A stretch of 57,745 bases of DNA from Chromera velia (lineage: Eukaryota; Sar; Chromeraceae), in contig JAHBMJ010004205.1 of the NCBI GenBank assembly GCA_018398765.1, forward strand, positions 19,689 to 77,433, in the 5' to 3' direction. Position numbers and translations under genes: made by a program. How positions within the stretch are numbered: position 1 is the first letter of the stretch; each line of letters begins with the position of its first letter. Below the pieces are notes generated by a model. It saw only the letters and a list, made by a program, of their open reading frames with translations, was not told where the DNA came from and did no database searches. This document shows positions 46,801-57,745 of the stretch, piece by piece.

Positions 46801-49800
46801 AGTCTGGCCTGTCGCCTCAGCAAGGGCAAGTCGAAAAGCGTATGCCCCAGCGTCTGAGGACAGATCAAATGCTGAGGCTGCTTTCTGTCGGAGACAGACC
46901 CAAAAGGATACAAGACGGAGAAAGTCCGTGTGTTTGAAATCTGTGTATTGCTGAAAGTCTACCTTGCCTCCCTTCTCTTCCCCCCTGCTCCTGCTCTCTC
47001 TGTCTCGGTTTCTCAAGTCTTGCGAGCTTTTTCCGACAGGCAGACTGAGGAGGGGAAGGAGAGCTTCGTTTCTCTCCTGCGTCTTTTCACATGGAATTTT
47101 CCACGATTGGGGGCTGTAGAGGGCTCTCATCTCCTCCCCGTTGGTGGGATCTCTAGAGATTTTGGGCACTTTGGCGAGGCGGGTTATGTGGAGAGTCGTA
47201 CAAGGCGCCTGGTAGCTGGCGATGAATCGAGCAGCTGGAACGTCTGCTAGGGATACAGACCACGCGCGCATGATCCCGGAGGTGTGTGAAACAAAGGCAG
47301 TGAAATTGGTGTGACCGGAGACGAACGAGACTCCGTGTATGGGGTCGAAATGCGTTGAGTGTTCTATGGGAAGTTTGGGCATTGTGTTTTTGACCTTTTC
47401 GAATGCCCCCCTTGTCTGGTTCTTCAGGACATCGCGCGTTGTTGTCACGCCCCCCTGAGCTTGGAGAGTGTGCCGAAATTGTCGAAACTGATCAGCTTCA
47501 AACAATTTGATCAATCTGCACCCACAGAATACAAATCGTCAAAAAAGCCCGTGCAAGCATGAAGATCAATCAGCCTCCATCAAATCAACCAAGCTGTGTG
47601 ACATTCACGAGGCCTTGACGAGAAAGGACGAGATCCCGCGAAATCAGGTAGACATAACGGTCGGCAAAGGTGGAGAGAAAGAAAGGAACACGCCGTCAAG
47701 GACGCCTCTCGGCATTTCGCCCAAATACTCACTGTCCCTCTCACACTCACTCACTCACTCACTCACTGACTGACTCACTCACTCGCTGACTATCCCGCAT
47801 TCTCTCACTGACTGACTCACAGGGGGACTTCAGGGTCTTCCAGGGGGATCACACGCAGTTGTCCGAGTTTGGTGACGATCAGAATGAGGGGCTTCGTGTG
47901 GATTGGTTTGAGCTCAGGGTCCCGAGGCTGGTGGGGCGTCCCCGACTTCATCAGCCCCACCACCTCCACAGGCAGGTCGGTAAGTCCTGATGTCATGGCG
48001 CCCATGCGAAGAACGTGCACGGCAGCGATCCCTCCTGTGAGCTCTGTGATCGGACCGATGGGAAAAGCGGAGACCACCTGCACACCCGTGCACTCATTGA
48101 ACATAAGTGATAGCGAATGCATGATGTCTGAATCTGCAAATCAGGAGTTCCAATCACTGGACCTGTGCAGATTTGCGAATAACCCCCCCTTCCCCTCTGA
48201 GCAAGATGGTGGATGCGGAACAGTTGAAGTCGTCTGACGTACCTGCTGAGTGGGAAGGTTCACGACGCACCCTGTGACCTCATTGAGGACAATAAAAACG
48301 TAAACACAGTCGATGAACACCAGGTGAGAGACCTCCAGAGATGGGCCCTCGTCAAGTTCTCCCGACAGAGCAGACAGGCTCTGATCCCAGGCTGCATTCC
48401 ATTCAATTCCATCAAGCACGAACAGATCACTGAAGGGTGGAACAGACTTCAGGTCTCTGGAAAGGAAACTCGGTAGACACACAACTGCAAAAAGGGCCGC
48501 TTTCACGCGAGTGTAATATTTTCCGTGTGAAAAGGGAGCAAAAACAAACTTATGTGTACAGCAGTCAGGATTGAAAGAGACCGAGAGGCAAGAGAACATG
48601 TCGCGACGACACGTCGTCACTGGCTTCGCGACTCTGCTGTTCAGCAAAAAGCCAACTGACCAAAATCCAGGTTTTCCTTTCTGGAGAAGGGCAGAATTTC
48701 CATTTTTTCCTGTGGAGACTTTTTGAAGAAGGCCCCGCTCCAGATGCACCTGGAGGTCATGGAGGCCTCAGATGCCGGGAAGGCCATCAATGTGGAAGCA
48801 ATGGCGTCCTGCCGGGATTGTAGGAGCTTCTGCCTCATCAGCGGCTGGGTGCCTGGACTGAGGAGCTCCAGGTTCCGCTGCAACATTGAAGAGGCAGGGT
48901 GAGAGAACAGAAGGGTGCAAAGCGATCAAATGAGCGCTTGAAAGGAGGTCAGACAAGAAGTCACGGCAGAGGGAAAGGTGGTGGGTGAGACTTTGACAGG
49001 CACTCCAGGGATGGCATACCGATCAGGCAGAAGGAGAAGGAAAAAGGAAACATTCTATCGCGAGTTTACTGTTGAAGAGACTGACGGCAAGAATGATGTC
49101 CTTGACCATTTCGTTCAATTTGGTGTTGGCCTTCGACTGTTCTGAACTTTTCGTCCCCTCTGCCATCTGAACGCCCTTTCCCTTTTTCGGACTTTTCCCC
49201 GGGCTTTTGGGGCTCGCAGCGGCTGCAGACATGGGCGTCCTTGGAGACAGAAAGCCCGTCTCCGACAGCTGTCCTGCAAAGACATCTTCTTCGTCCTCAA
49301 ACTCTTCTTCAGAAGATTCGTCATCCGAGGATTCGTTTTCCCGAGAACTTGCGATGCTGCCCTCTGAGTCTGAGGACACCGCCGCCTCTTTGAGAGAATC
49401 AAGAGACTCGGTCGGTCGACCTCCCTCCAATGCAGGATGATCCTCTCTCTCTGCAAGGGCAAGGAAAGCCGTCGGCATGCGCTCCCCCATTGGAGAGAGG
49501 TCGGGAGGGGCAAGGGACAAGGGCACAGACTCTTCGTCTAAGCGGGCGGATATGCGTGATGCCCGTCTGACTCTGCTCTCCTCTTCCAGTTCGTCGTCTT
49601 CTGCTTCTTCTGACACAGAGGCCAGACTGAACCTTCTTTTGGGGAGCTTCAACATCCCTCCCGCTAGAACCTTCTGTCTTCCAACGGGTGACCGCAATCC
49701 CGGGGACCGACCCCCAAACCCGGGGCTGCTTCCAGGGAGCCTGCCAACAGAATTCCGCCTGCCAGACGAGACCGAACTTCTACGCCGTTGCTGAGTGGGC

Positions 49801-50320
49801 TGTCCCTCATTCTGTCTCTTTGAGAAGAGCACCCCATCTTCGTCTCTCGAGGCGGTATGCCACGTTGATTTGTCAACTAAACTTACGGCTCGGCCTGTCT
49901 CGAAGGCTCGTCTGACTGCGGGCTTCGCAATGCGCACTGCTGAAAGAAGAGACGTGCCGAGGAATACCAACAACCGGTCGCCTGCGGCCAGAGAGTACAA
50001 CGCAGAGGTCGCAAGATCTGCTGCCGCTGGGCCTCCCGGGAAGTCCCGGAGCTTTTTGTACTGGACTGGTGGCGCTGTTGCCACAGCTGACACAGAGGAG
50101 CCGGGGACTTGGGAGGAGACGTCACAGCTCCAGAGAGGACTCTTGGAGACGCTGTCGATCATTTCGATTTGAGTTCCCTGGAAGGAAGGAAGGAAGGAAG
50201 GAAAAGGGAAGCACTTATGCATGCTGGGAGGGACTTTTGCATTCACAGAGCGAGGAGAGCCAAAGAGGAAGGAGAACCCCGTGGAAAAAAGAAATAAATA
50301 ACTCAGGAAGGAAGGATTCA

Positions 50321-50352
<32 letters not shown>

Positions 50353-53300
50353 AATGCAGGCAGAGAGCACGGAAAAACGTAATAAAAACAAACAAAAGGT
50401 GAGGAGGGTACGAGACAGGGGACACAGATACAGGAAAGGGAGGGAAAGGAAAGGCATGGAAAGAGAAGGGAGAAGACGATGTTGAAAGAAGGAAAAAATG
50501 AATAGAAGACTTACCTGCACAGCAAGATAGTAGAACCCCAAGTCGCTCACCCACATTTCTCCTGGTCTCTTCATGGGCCTCCCTGCACTGCTGATGCCTG
50601 CAATGAACGTTCCTGCAGAGCCAGCGGGACGCTCCGAGTTGAATCGAGAGAACCCAGAGTTCAGCTGTCCCCTCTGAGCAGACCCTACGGACTCGGACCC
50701 CATGGACATGGACATTCCCGTGCCTGGGCGGTGAGAGGGAGAAGAGAGACGGTTAAGCACAGTGCTGTCGAGGCCATCGGGCACGGCACGGCGACGCCAC
50801 GCGGCGAGGGACACAGCGAATTCAGAGGCCAAGCCTTGCTTGTCGCTGTCGGGAGTATACCGCCCGTTTTCCCTTTCAACTTCTTCTGCGTCAAATGCGG
50901 CTGCGAGTGCGGCTCTGATCTTCCCTTGTCTTTCATACCTGTCCAAACTTTTCATTCTCTCTAAACTTTTGTCTCTCTGATCTGGGGGCAGACGGGCGAG
51001 ATGAGACTTCCATCTGGAGTCCTCCTCTGCGTTGACGATCTCTGCCGTCTCCTCCCGAAGCTCAATGGACTTCTGGTAAGAGGTCGCAGTGCGGGCAGTG
51101 GCTTCGAATCTGGCAACCTCTGTCGCCACGGCAGCCTTCATCGAGCGGCTATCTGCCTTGACAAGCATGAGAAAACAACGAAAGCCGGGGGGGAGCGCAG
51201 CTGCAGTCGTGCTGATTGGTTTCTTTGAGAGAGTGTCAATCGGCCGACGCTGGAAGACCTGCTGACCCTGCCTCTGTGTGTCTGTCTTTCTGCTCATTTG
51301 GATCTTGTGGGCATCAATCCCGAAGCCCAGGTCCTTGAAGGTCGTCGCTGTCTTGTGGTTGAAAATCAGATTGTCGTTCTGAAGAGCGCTGATCTCTACA
51401 GGGGGAGAGGATTCGGAAGGAACCATGAGGGGAAAGGGGGCAAGGGGGAGGGGCAATGCGACAGCGCCGCCTGTGGGTGTTTTCTGCCTCACACCTGCGG
51501 GAGAGTCGGCGACTCCCAACTGGATTCTCCCGAGCTTCCTCAGAGCGTCTCTCCCAGACGTGTCCATCACACGAATCTGCAGGCAGGCAGACAAACAGAC
51601 AGACAGATGGATTTGTGCATGGGAGGGAAGAAAGCAACAAAACGGAGGAAGGAAAAAGCCTTCAGTCAATTGCCCCGCGTGCTCGGATCTCCTTTTCCGT
51701 TTTTGATTTGTGAAATCGGTGGTTTTCATACGGAACAAAGCACACGAGTGAAATTAGCGCAGATGCACTCCCAACGATTTCTAACAACCGGCAGAATCAG
51801 AGTAATCCACACACGTGGGCCCACCCCCAGCCCAACCCTTTGAACAGACCTCCAGATGGAGAATGCCCTTGTGGACAAACTCCTTCAACGTTATGGGTGC
51901 AAGAGGAGAGGCCGAGAGAAGGGAAGAAAAGGCAAGAGACTTCTGAGGTGGGTCGTGACGCTCATGGAGACGCTGATCCTGCACACACCAACAATCAAAA
52001 AGATATGCAAACACATACACATAGACGCACATAGAGGCACAGAGACAAAGACGGAGCATGAGACAAGGGAAAGATGCGAAGGGGGCGGGCGGGGAAAGAG
52101 GACGTGGTGCGCTGCTTGTGTGGTTTTGAATCGGGAGAAGACCAAAGTGAAATTGTGTAGAGTTACCAAGACTGGCGCGCACAAGAATTACACACAAAGA
52201 GTGCGGTGGTAAATGGGAGAAGAGGCTGAATGACCAGTCTGGTTTGACTGAACAAGGAATTCATGCTCTCTCCGTCCGTCGGAACCCTCGCGCTCCCGCG
52301 TGCATCTCTGCTTCTTATTGCCCTTCGGCTAGCACGTATTTCCTTTCTCACAAACTCACCTGTGCTCCCAGATCAACGAGTGGTTTTGCCTGGACCCTCC
52401 AAACAGAATATCTGCGCAAATGCATAGAAAGGGGCAGGCATAGAGGGAGGCTGAGAGCGAACAAAAGAGTATCCCCATAATAAAACAGACACAGCACCCG
52501 ACAGACATATTAGCGGCTCGATAAACACAGGTGAGTAAAAGTGGTGACAAAAGAGAAAGCCAGTTGCAAAAGAATGCGATAAAGAATGAGCTTGGCTAGG
52601 GAGCCACGCAAGAAAACATAATCTATGTTCAGGAAAACTACAAAAAGGATCGAGAAGAAGGAAGCCTGCGGGGAGGACTCGGCGATCCCCTCGTACCTGC
52701 AGATTTGATCTGGGCCTCCGATGATGTCGACCCTCTTGATCCTCTCGGGCTCCCTCTCGAGGGGCACGACCAAGTCTGCACTCCCTGGCCTACTGGAGTC
52801 GTCAGAGGAAATCGGAAAGGGATCTGCAGCCTCCCGGTGGATTCCCACGACCTGCGCGGCCTCCCCGTTCTTTTCATCTTTCCGTTGCCCCTTTCCCTTT
52901 TTCTTCTTCCGCTTTCCACCCCCTTCATCTTCAGTCAAATTAATTATACTTGGATCCATTGAGTCTCTTCCGACCGCCTCCACCCCCTGGGGCCTTTTGT
53001 CTTCTTCGTCCTCATCTGCCTCCTCACTGTCATCGTCGTCTTCGTCCTCGTCTTCATCATCGTCAGAGTCGGAGGCGCCCTCCTGCATGTCTATCCAGTC
53101 ATCCATGTTTGTCTTTCCTCCATCCACCCAAACGTCTTTCCCAGAATCCCGCTTTTCACCATTCTTTTTTCGTCGACGTTTCTTGCCCCCTTCTCCCTGC
53201 TCTGACTCTTCCTTTTGAGTCTTTCCGTATGTTGACCCTCTCACACGCGCGTTCTTCCGAGCTCTCCTTTGCCTCTCAGCCTCTTTCAGCCTTCGTCTCT

Positions 53301-54922
53301 CTGCCAGAATGCGCTGCTGATCCTCCAGGGCAGTCCGCCGTGCGAAGGCCTCCCGCAGAGCCCTGCAAATAGGAGGAGGGAGAAAAAAGGAGCGGCGTGC
53401 TTTGGACTCCTGTCAGGAGCATTCAGTCGCAGACGAGGAAGACTGACGCACGCACAGAGCCATTCGATCAAGGGTCGTTCTGGACAGACCTCTCTACTCT
53501 CTTTCAATCGAAATAATTCAGCATGGGCTATGAACAGACCAGAACTTCCCGCTCCACGTCATTCTCTTTTAACAACACTTCAGAAAGCAACACACCCGGC
53601 AATGTGGACTGTGTCTGGCGACATAAAAAAATCCAAGCGAGAAAGAAGAGAGAAAAAGAGACCGACCTCCTGTCAGGCAGAGCGGGCAAAACTCTTTCTT
53701 CAAAATTCCTTGGAGGCGTGACGGCAGTAAAGAAAGCGTGGGGTCCTGTAAAAGTTGCCGCAACCAGACGGTGTCTTTCAACAAGAAAGCTCAGACCCCC
53801 GCCGGTGGGGTGGGGCTGATCTGCCCTCAGCACAGCAATATCGTGCCGCACCGCGTACGTCCTTGCTACCCTCCCTATTCGTGACAGCTCCGCGTGCCAA
53901 GTTCTCTTTTGTAAATGTGCTGACTTTCGGAGGGCTGAGGGCTCACATGAGGGAGGAGAGACTGCCGGATTTATTAACAAGCGGAGTCGGTTTGAGAAAG
54001 GAGCAGCACGAACCGTTTCCGCAACGTCATTCGGGAAAAATAGATCTCCACCAATCACAATACCAATGGAGCCCCATTTGGTCTCAAAGATTCCCACTTG
54101 ATGACCTCTATTCTTTGTCTCATTGGTCGGATGCCTCCTTCTGTGCTTGCAGATGATCCGACCCCTCGGGTCAATGACAACGCAGGTCTCGTATACTTTC
54201 GCAGGGGACGGGGCGATCGACTTCTCATACAGAGAGCTGCCCACACTGGTCCCTTCCCCGAGGCCACTGAGACCGGAGGGGAGCGAATTCAGACAGGAAC
54301 TCTGACTGCGTGGGCTGAGACAGTCTGACACAGGGAGCTCTGGGAGCCCTGCCACGCCCTCTTCATCACCGGGTGGAGGGGCCACAACGAAGCCCTGTGC
54401 GAAGGGGACAGAAGATCCTAGAGTCACATTTAGCTGGCTTCCGAAGCACGAGACCCTCCTGTTGGCTCCCCCGAGTGCTGACGCACGCCGGCCAACCCGC
54501 CTCAGGGACATGCGGATCGGCATGGAGACGTCATATTTGTTGGCCTGCAGCGCGACGGTTTCAGTTGCAGGAACCGGTTGCACATTCTTCCTGAAGGGGC
54601 GGCTCGCTTGTCTGATCGCACGCTGGTACAACTCCCCCTTCTTGGTTGTCTTATTAAAGTTGAGGTACTGCTTGTCGTCCTCTACCACCCGTTCGGTTAC
54701 TGAGCCAAGAACAAGGTAGAGCTTCTTGGCAGCACACCATTCACACAAAAACTGAAGTGCCATGTTCGATTCGTCCAACGGAGTTTCCTCGGCGGCTACA
54801 GGCAGACGCAAACATTCTGCAGGCCAAACCACGATGTCAGCAGTGTCGGTGGGCAGGGTGTTTAGGGCTTTCGTGAGGGTTTGAGATTGATGTTGCCTGA
54901 ATTGACATACGAGGATCCGCAT
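43877..54922 (-). CDS. 2771-aa fusion: nitrilase-like pseudoenzyme, coiled coil, acidic region and beta-propeller/WD-like region
   Basis: Twelve exons (right to left): 54922-53667, 53362-52697, 52411-52360, 51978-51850, 51576-50515, 50177-49086, 48877-48720, 48456-48243, 48196-48163, 48133-47821, 47515-44668, 44368-43877. They sum to 8316 nt, exactly 2772 codons including the stop, with every phase matching. Residues 1-418 are nitrilase-fold: MRILVCQFRQ start, DIVVWPAECL (Glu motif), LYLVLGSV, GRIICKHRRR (Lys motif region), and GSIGIVIGGDLFFP where the family has ICYD..FP. So the catalytic Cys is Gly and the Lys is displaced or Arg; it is probably non-enzymatic. Then come a basic coiled coil (ALEDQQRILAERRRLKEAER), a D/E-rich stretch with KRRRKK, and propeller-like strands (YSVWRVQAKPLVDLG, DRLLVFLG, SGIMRAWSVS, DYVATTGLDQRIKTWRHG). 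Near the end there is a second charged coil (EKEKKEREAEKADARLMKKA). The last stop could be bypassed by another splice. Role unknown; a scaffold is likely. Confidence 0.75.
47733..47819 (-). repeat. (CTCA)n microsatellite in intron
   Basis: CTCACTCACTCA/CTGACTGA units fill the short intron just after the 48133-47821 exon, right at its GTGAGT donor. The donor itself is part of the repeat. Confidence 0.85.
50329..50352 (-). repeat. (GAAA)n microsatellite in intron
   Basis: AAAGAAAG units in the intron 50178-50514; TTTC on the sense strand. Confidence 0.85.
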
Positions 54923-55689
54923 GTTGGCGCTTGTCAGACCCAGGTTGGAAAGATCTGATTTGTCTGCTTCAGGGTCCGGTGACTTCGATCAAAGTGTTAT
55001 AGAAGCTGGTCACGTCTGCAAGATTGAGTAGGTCCGAAGAGCGCTCCTCTCTGGGTCAAACTGGAAGGGACGTGCATGCGCGCAATTTCTTCGCAAACTG
55101 ATTGCGCTTTCTGCGCAGACGTCACTTCTGTATCAGCGAGTAGATCGAACGTCGGACTACTGATTGGTGTGTTCGTGATCGGTCTGCATAGACAGATCGC
55201 TATATATAGATCATGCAACCTTTCACTGCGTTCGAGTGCATTATACATGCATGCAGTAATGTATTTTGGTAAATGAATACACATTTTGCACGATACAGAG
55301 GCACCCTGGACGCACCCAAAATTGTGATACCGATACAGTTGCAAACAACACTTTGCACACCGACATGCAGCTCCGTGCGAACTCCGAAGTGCATGGAGTG
55401 GCGGAGTGGCACTTCGTGGGAATGGCGCGCCTCTTAATTCTTTTGAGACGTACGCGCGTACACGCATGCAGATCGAGATCGATCGACTGATGCATGCGTC
55501 GGAGAGTGCCATCTTTTGCTTCATTCAGCACAACGGTCGCTTGATACGCTCGATTAAATCCTGATGTTAGCAGAAGTGTCCAAATCCCCACTACCAAGCA
55601 TTTCGTCTGTCGTGCTGTGTAAAAGTGACTTCTGAATGTCTGTGGGCGGGAGCATGGTCGAGGTTCGACGGTAGTAGTCTTCCTTCTCC
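54923..55689. promoter_or_regulatory. Shared upstream region of the nitrilase-WD and menA genes
   Basis: The 767 bp lie between divergent ATGs. Palindromic words such as GATCGATCGA and ATGCATGC recur around 55230-55250 and 55463-55500. No TATA box can be assigned. Open frames here (55241-55759 minus) overlap the menA start and are not convincing. Confidence 0.3.
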
Positions 55690-56799
55690 ATGCACCAACG
55701 ACGCCCAGAAGCGCCGCCAGCAGCAGAGGCGCCTGACACAAAGCCGGCCGGTGGTTCACCAGAACCGTCGAAGGAGAGCAGCTCCGCTTCTTCGCGCCAC
55801 CCCGGGGCCTTCAAAGCGTGGCTGATTGCAACACGACCCAAGACCTTGACTGCGTCCTTCACCCCCATTCTTGTGGGTGCAACGGAGACTGCTGCTTTAG
55901 ATCATTTGGAAGTTGGGTCTGTTGTACTTTTCTGGTTGTTTGCAATTCTCATACAAGTCTGTACAAATTTACACAACGATTATGCGGACTTTGTCAAAGG
56001 AGCCGACACGGCGGAACGGAAGGGTTCGGCACGAGCGACTCAAAAGGGGTGGCTGACTCCACGGCAAGTGGCAGGGGCTGCCATTATGTCGGCATGTGCT
56101 GCTGCGGCAGTTGGAGTGTGCATTATTTTGACGAGCTGTCCTTCTCGGTTTTCTGTGGGATTCATGACATTTGTTTTGATGACAAGTCTGTTCAACGCGT
56201 TCGCTTACACCGGGGGAAAATTCCCTCTGGGTATGTTGGGTTTGGGATGGGTCAGCCTGGGGTATGCCGGGCTGGGGGACTTGTTTGTGTTCCTGTACTT
56301 TGGCCTGGTGGCAACTGTGGCCCCTTGGGTCCTCTCGGTGGGAACATTGCCGCCGGTGAATATTCGGATCTCGGCAGCGGTCGTAGGGCTGCATGCGGTT
56401 GCGATTCTGGTGGTGAACAACTTGAGGGATGTGGAGCAGGACAATAAAGCAGGAAAGAAAACCCTGGCAGTGCGTTTGGGTCGATCTTTCACGCGGTGGG
56501 AGTACACCGTGTGTCTCCTGCTCCCATTTCTGCTGAGTATTGTAATCCTGTTCATCCAGCCGCTGCTACCAGAGGGCGTCCCGCAGAGCATCTTCGTGTG
56601 CAGCGACTCACCTGAGTTGTGTCTTCTCAGCCAGGTCCTGCCGTTGTTTTCCCTCCCCCTGGCCGTCTCTCATGTCTGGGCCATTTGGTTCAGTGAGGGC
56701 GAGTCTTTGGATGAGTACGTTGGAAGGACTGCGCAGTTCCAGTTGATATACGGATTGCTGGTGGCGGCGGGGGCAGGACTTCGTTTGTTTTTTGGATGA
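55690..56799 (+). CDS. menA: 1,4-dihydroxy-2-naphthoate prenyltransferase (MenA, UbiA family)
   Basis: This enzyme attaches an isoprenoid chain to 1,4-dihydroxy-2-naphthoate in menaquinone/phylloquinone synthesis, in a membrane. The 369-aa protein has the family's two aspartate-rich motifs: NLHNDYADFVKGAD at residues 93-106 and NNLRDVEQDNKAGKKTLAVR at 243-262. It also has the YTGGKFPLG loop at 173-181 and about eight to nine hydrophobic helices. The bacterial MenA branch is indicated by the second motif. The ATG at 55690 is preceded by in-frame TAG TAG, so the start is firm unless a spliced leader exon exists. The first 40 residues are polar, proline/serine/alanine-rich, without a hydrophobic signal peptide. 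A bipartite signal for a complex plastid is therefore not visible. No introns interrupt it. Confidence 0.93.
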   Translation: MHQRRPEAPPAAEAPDTKPAGGSPEPSKESSSASSRHPGAFKAWLIATRPKTLTASFTPILVGATETAALDHLEVGSVVLFWLFAILIQVCTNLHNDYADFVKGADTAERKGSARATQKGWLTPRQVAGAAIMSACAAAAVGVCIILTSCPSRFSVGFMTFVLMTSLFNAFAYTGGKFPLGMLGLGWVSLGYAGLGDLFVFLYFGLVATVAPWVLSVGTLPPVNIRISAAVVGLHAVAILVVNNLRDVEQDNKAGKKTLAVRLGRSFTRWEYTVCLLLPFLLSIVILFIQPLLPEGVPQSIFVCSDSPELCLLSQVLPLFSLPLAVSHVWAIWFSEGESLDEYVGRTAQFQLIYGLLVAAGAGLRLFFG

Positions 56800-57745
56800 G
56801 AGACTGAATGAGTGAGTGAGTGGATGCTGTATGACAGATGAGTGTATGCATGTGAATGGCAAGACTTCGTCGCACACTCTAACTTAATGCGTGTACATAT
56901 CTGAATGACCTGGTGGCCATTGGAGTGTGCGTCTGCATGACTATGTATTCGTATCCGTTCGGACCCTTCCTGACCAGCTTCGTCCCCCTCTTGGCTTCCT
57001 GCCTGCTCACGTCCTTTCCCTTCCTGCTTCCCTACCCATTCTCTTCCTGACATTCTGCTTTCCACCTCTCTTGGCCGTTTGCCTCCCTAAATGTTTTCCT
57101 GCGTTCCTGCTTCCATTCCTTTGTGCGTCTCTGTGTGCTTGTCTGCCTTTCTAGGTGCTTCTCTTTCTGTCTGCTTGTCAATTTTTTCTGCACCTCTCCT
57201 TTTTGTCCCCTTGTAACAGACTGAAACCACTCCCATTTGCTGTCATTCCATTGCCGTTGGCAGTGCATTTTGCTTCCACTACTTTGTATCTCAGCACTTC
57301 GTCTGTCAGCGAGCTAGAGAGTGAGTATTGGTGGGTACGCCTGTCCACCTTTCTTTTCATTTTTTAAATCTCCCCCCAAAAGAAAAGGAACTTCTGTAGG
57401 ATGTCTCCCTTGGCTGGCTACCTGCCTACCTCGCACGTGCGGGTCTTACCATTTGTCCTGTGTAGGTCTTAGCTTGTTCACCAAAGCATTCAACCTGCGA
57501 ACCTTTCACGGTGAACCCTCTTGTCTTGTCTTCTATCTTTCTTGTTTGTCTTTTTTTCTCTTTCTTGATGTGCATCTCAGATCAAAGAGTATATAAAGCG
57601 TCGTTTTTTTTTCTCCAGCCTCTGCCTCTCTCCCTCTCTTCTGTGCGTGTTCCTGTGCGTATGCTGTTGCCTGTACATGCGTGAGCAAAGTTGCGTGTGC
57701 GTGTGTGCGTGCGTCTCTCTCTCTCCCTCCCTCCCCCCCCCCCCC
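56800..57745. other. 3' flank, pyrimidine-rich, no gene seen
   Basis: After the menA stop there is a short GAATGAGTGAGTGAG run, then CT-rich DNA with CCTGCTTCC/CTGCCT words and a final CT/GT tract ending in a C run at the window edge. Open frames at 56927-57154 and 57321-57596 (+) lack support. Confidence 0.5.

Overview
The window looks like nuclear DNA of a eukaryotic microalga or protist. Most genes are split by spliceosomal introns with GT...AG borders, the introns are loaded with simple repeats, and gene-poor stretches are AT-rich. A UbiA-family MenA prenyltransferase suggests a quinone-making, possibly photosynthetic lineage. The style resembles a chromerid such as Chromera velia, but that is recognition of style, not proof. 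Exon models were built by hand from splice borders, polypyrimidine tracts and phase arithmetic. Most have not been compared with homologues.

Layout: 237-4659 (+) is the 3' part of a polytopic membrane protein. 4660-11484 is gene-poor and repeat-rich. 11485-16686 (-) is a nine-exon gene encoding 375 aa with an F-box-like start. 17453-25749 (+) is a very large helical protein interrupted by a 322-base assembly gap. 26660-28102 (-) is an intronless APH/choline-kinase-like gene, and 28689-29984 (+) is a divergent intronless secreted protein that may be NTF2/SnoaL-like. 30-34.5 kb is AT-rich and holds one orphan poly(A)-polymerase-like exon at 32.6 kb and a well-delimited non-autonomous hAT-type transposon at 33883-34464. 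35.5-40.1 kb (-) is a fragmentary multi-exon gene with a purine-rich repeat of about 1.3 kb inside an intron. 43877-54922 (-) is a twelve-exon gene whose exons sum to an exact open frame of 2771 aa. 55690-56799 (+) is an intronless MenA.

The most unusual item is the 2771-aa protein. It starts with a nitrilase-fold (carbon-nitrogen hydrolase) domain whose catalytic cysteine position reads glycine, and continues through coiled-coil and acidic segments into beta-propeller/WD-like sequence. I know of no such architecture. Other notable points are the hAT element with a perfect 8-bp target duplication, the orphan exon carrying the PAP catalytic-Asp motif, an array of GTCTCC motifs in the 28.1-28.7 kb bidirectional promoter, and a tendency of intronic repeats to be pyrimidine-rich on the sense strand.

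The genes do not form one pathway. Three head-to-head pairs (16686/17453, 28102/28689, 54922/55690) share short intergenic spaces and may be co-regulated.
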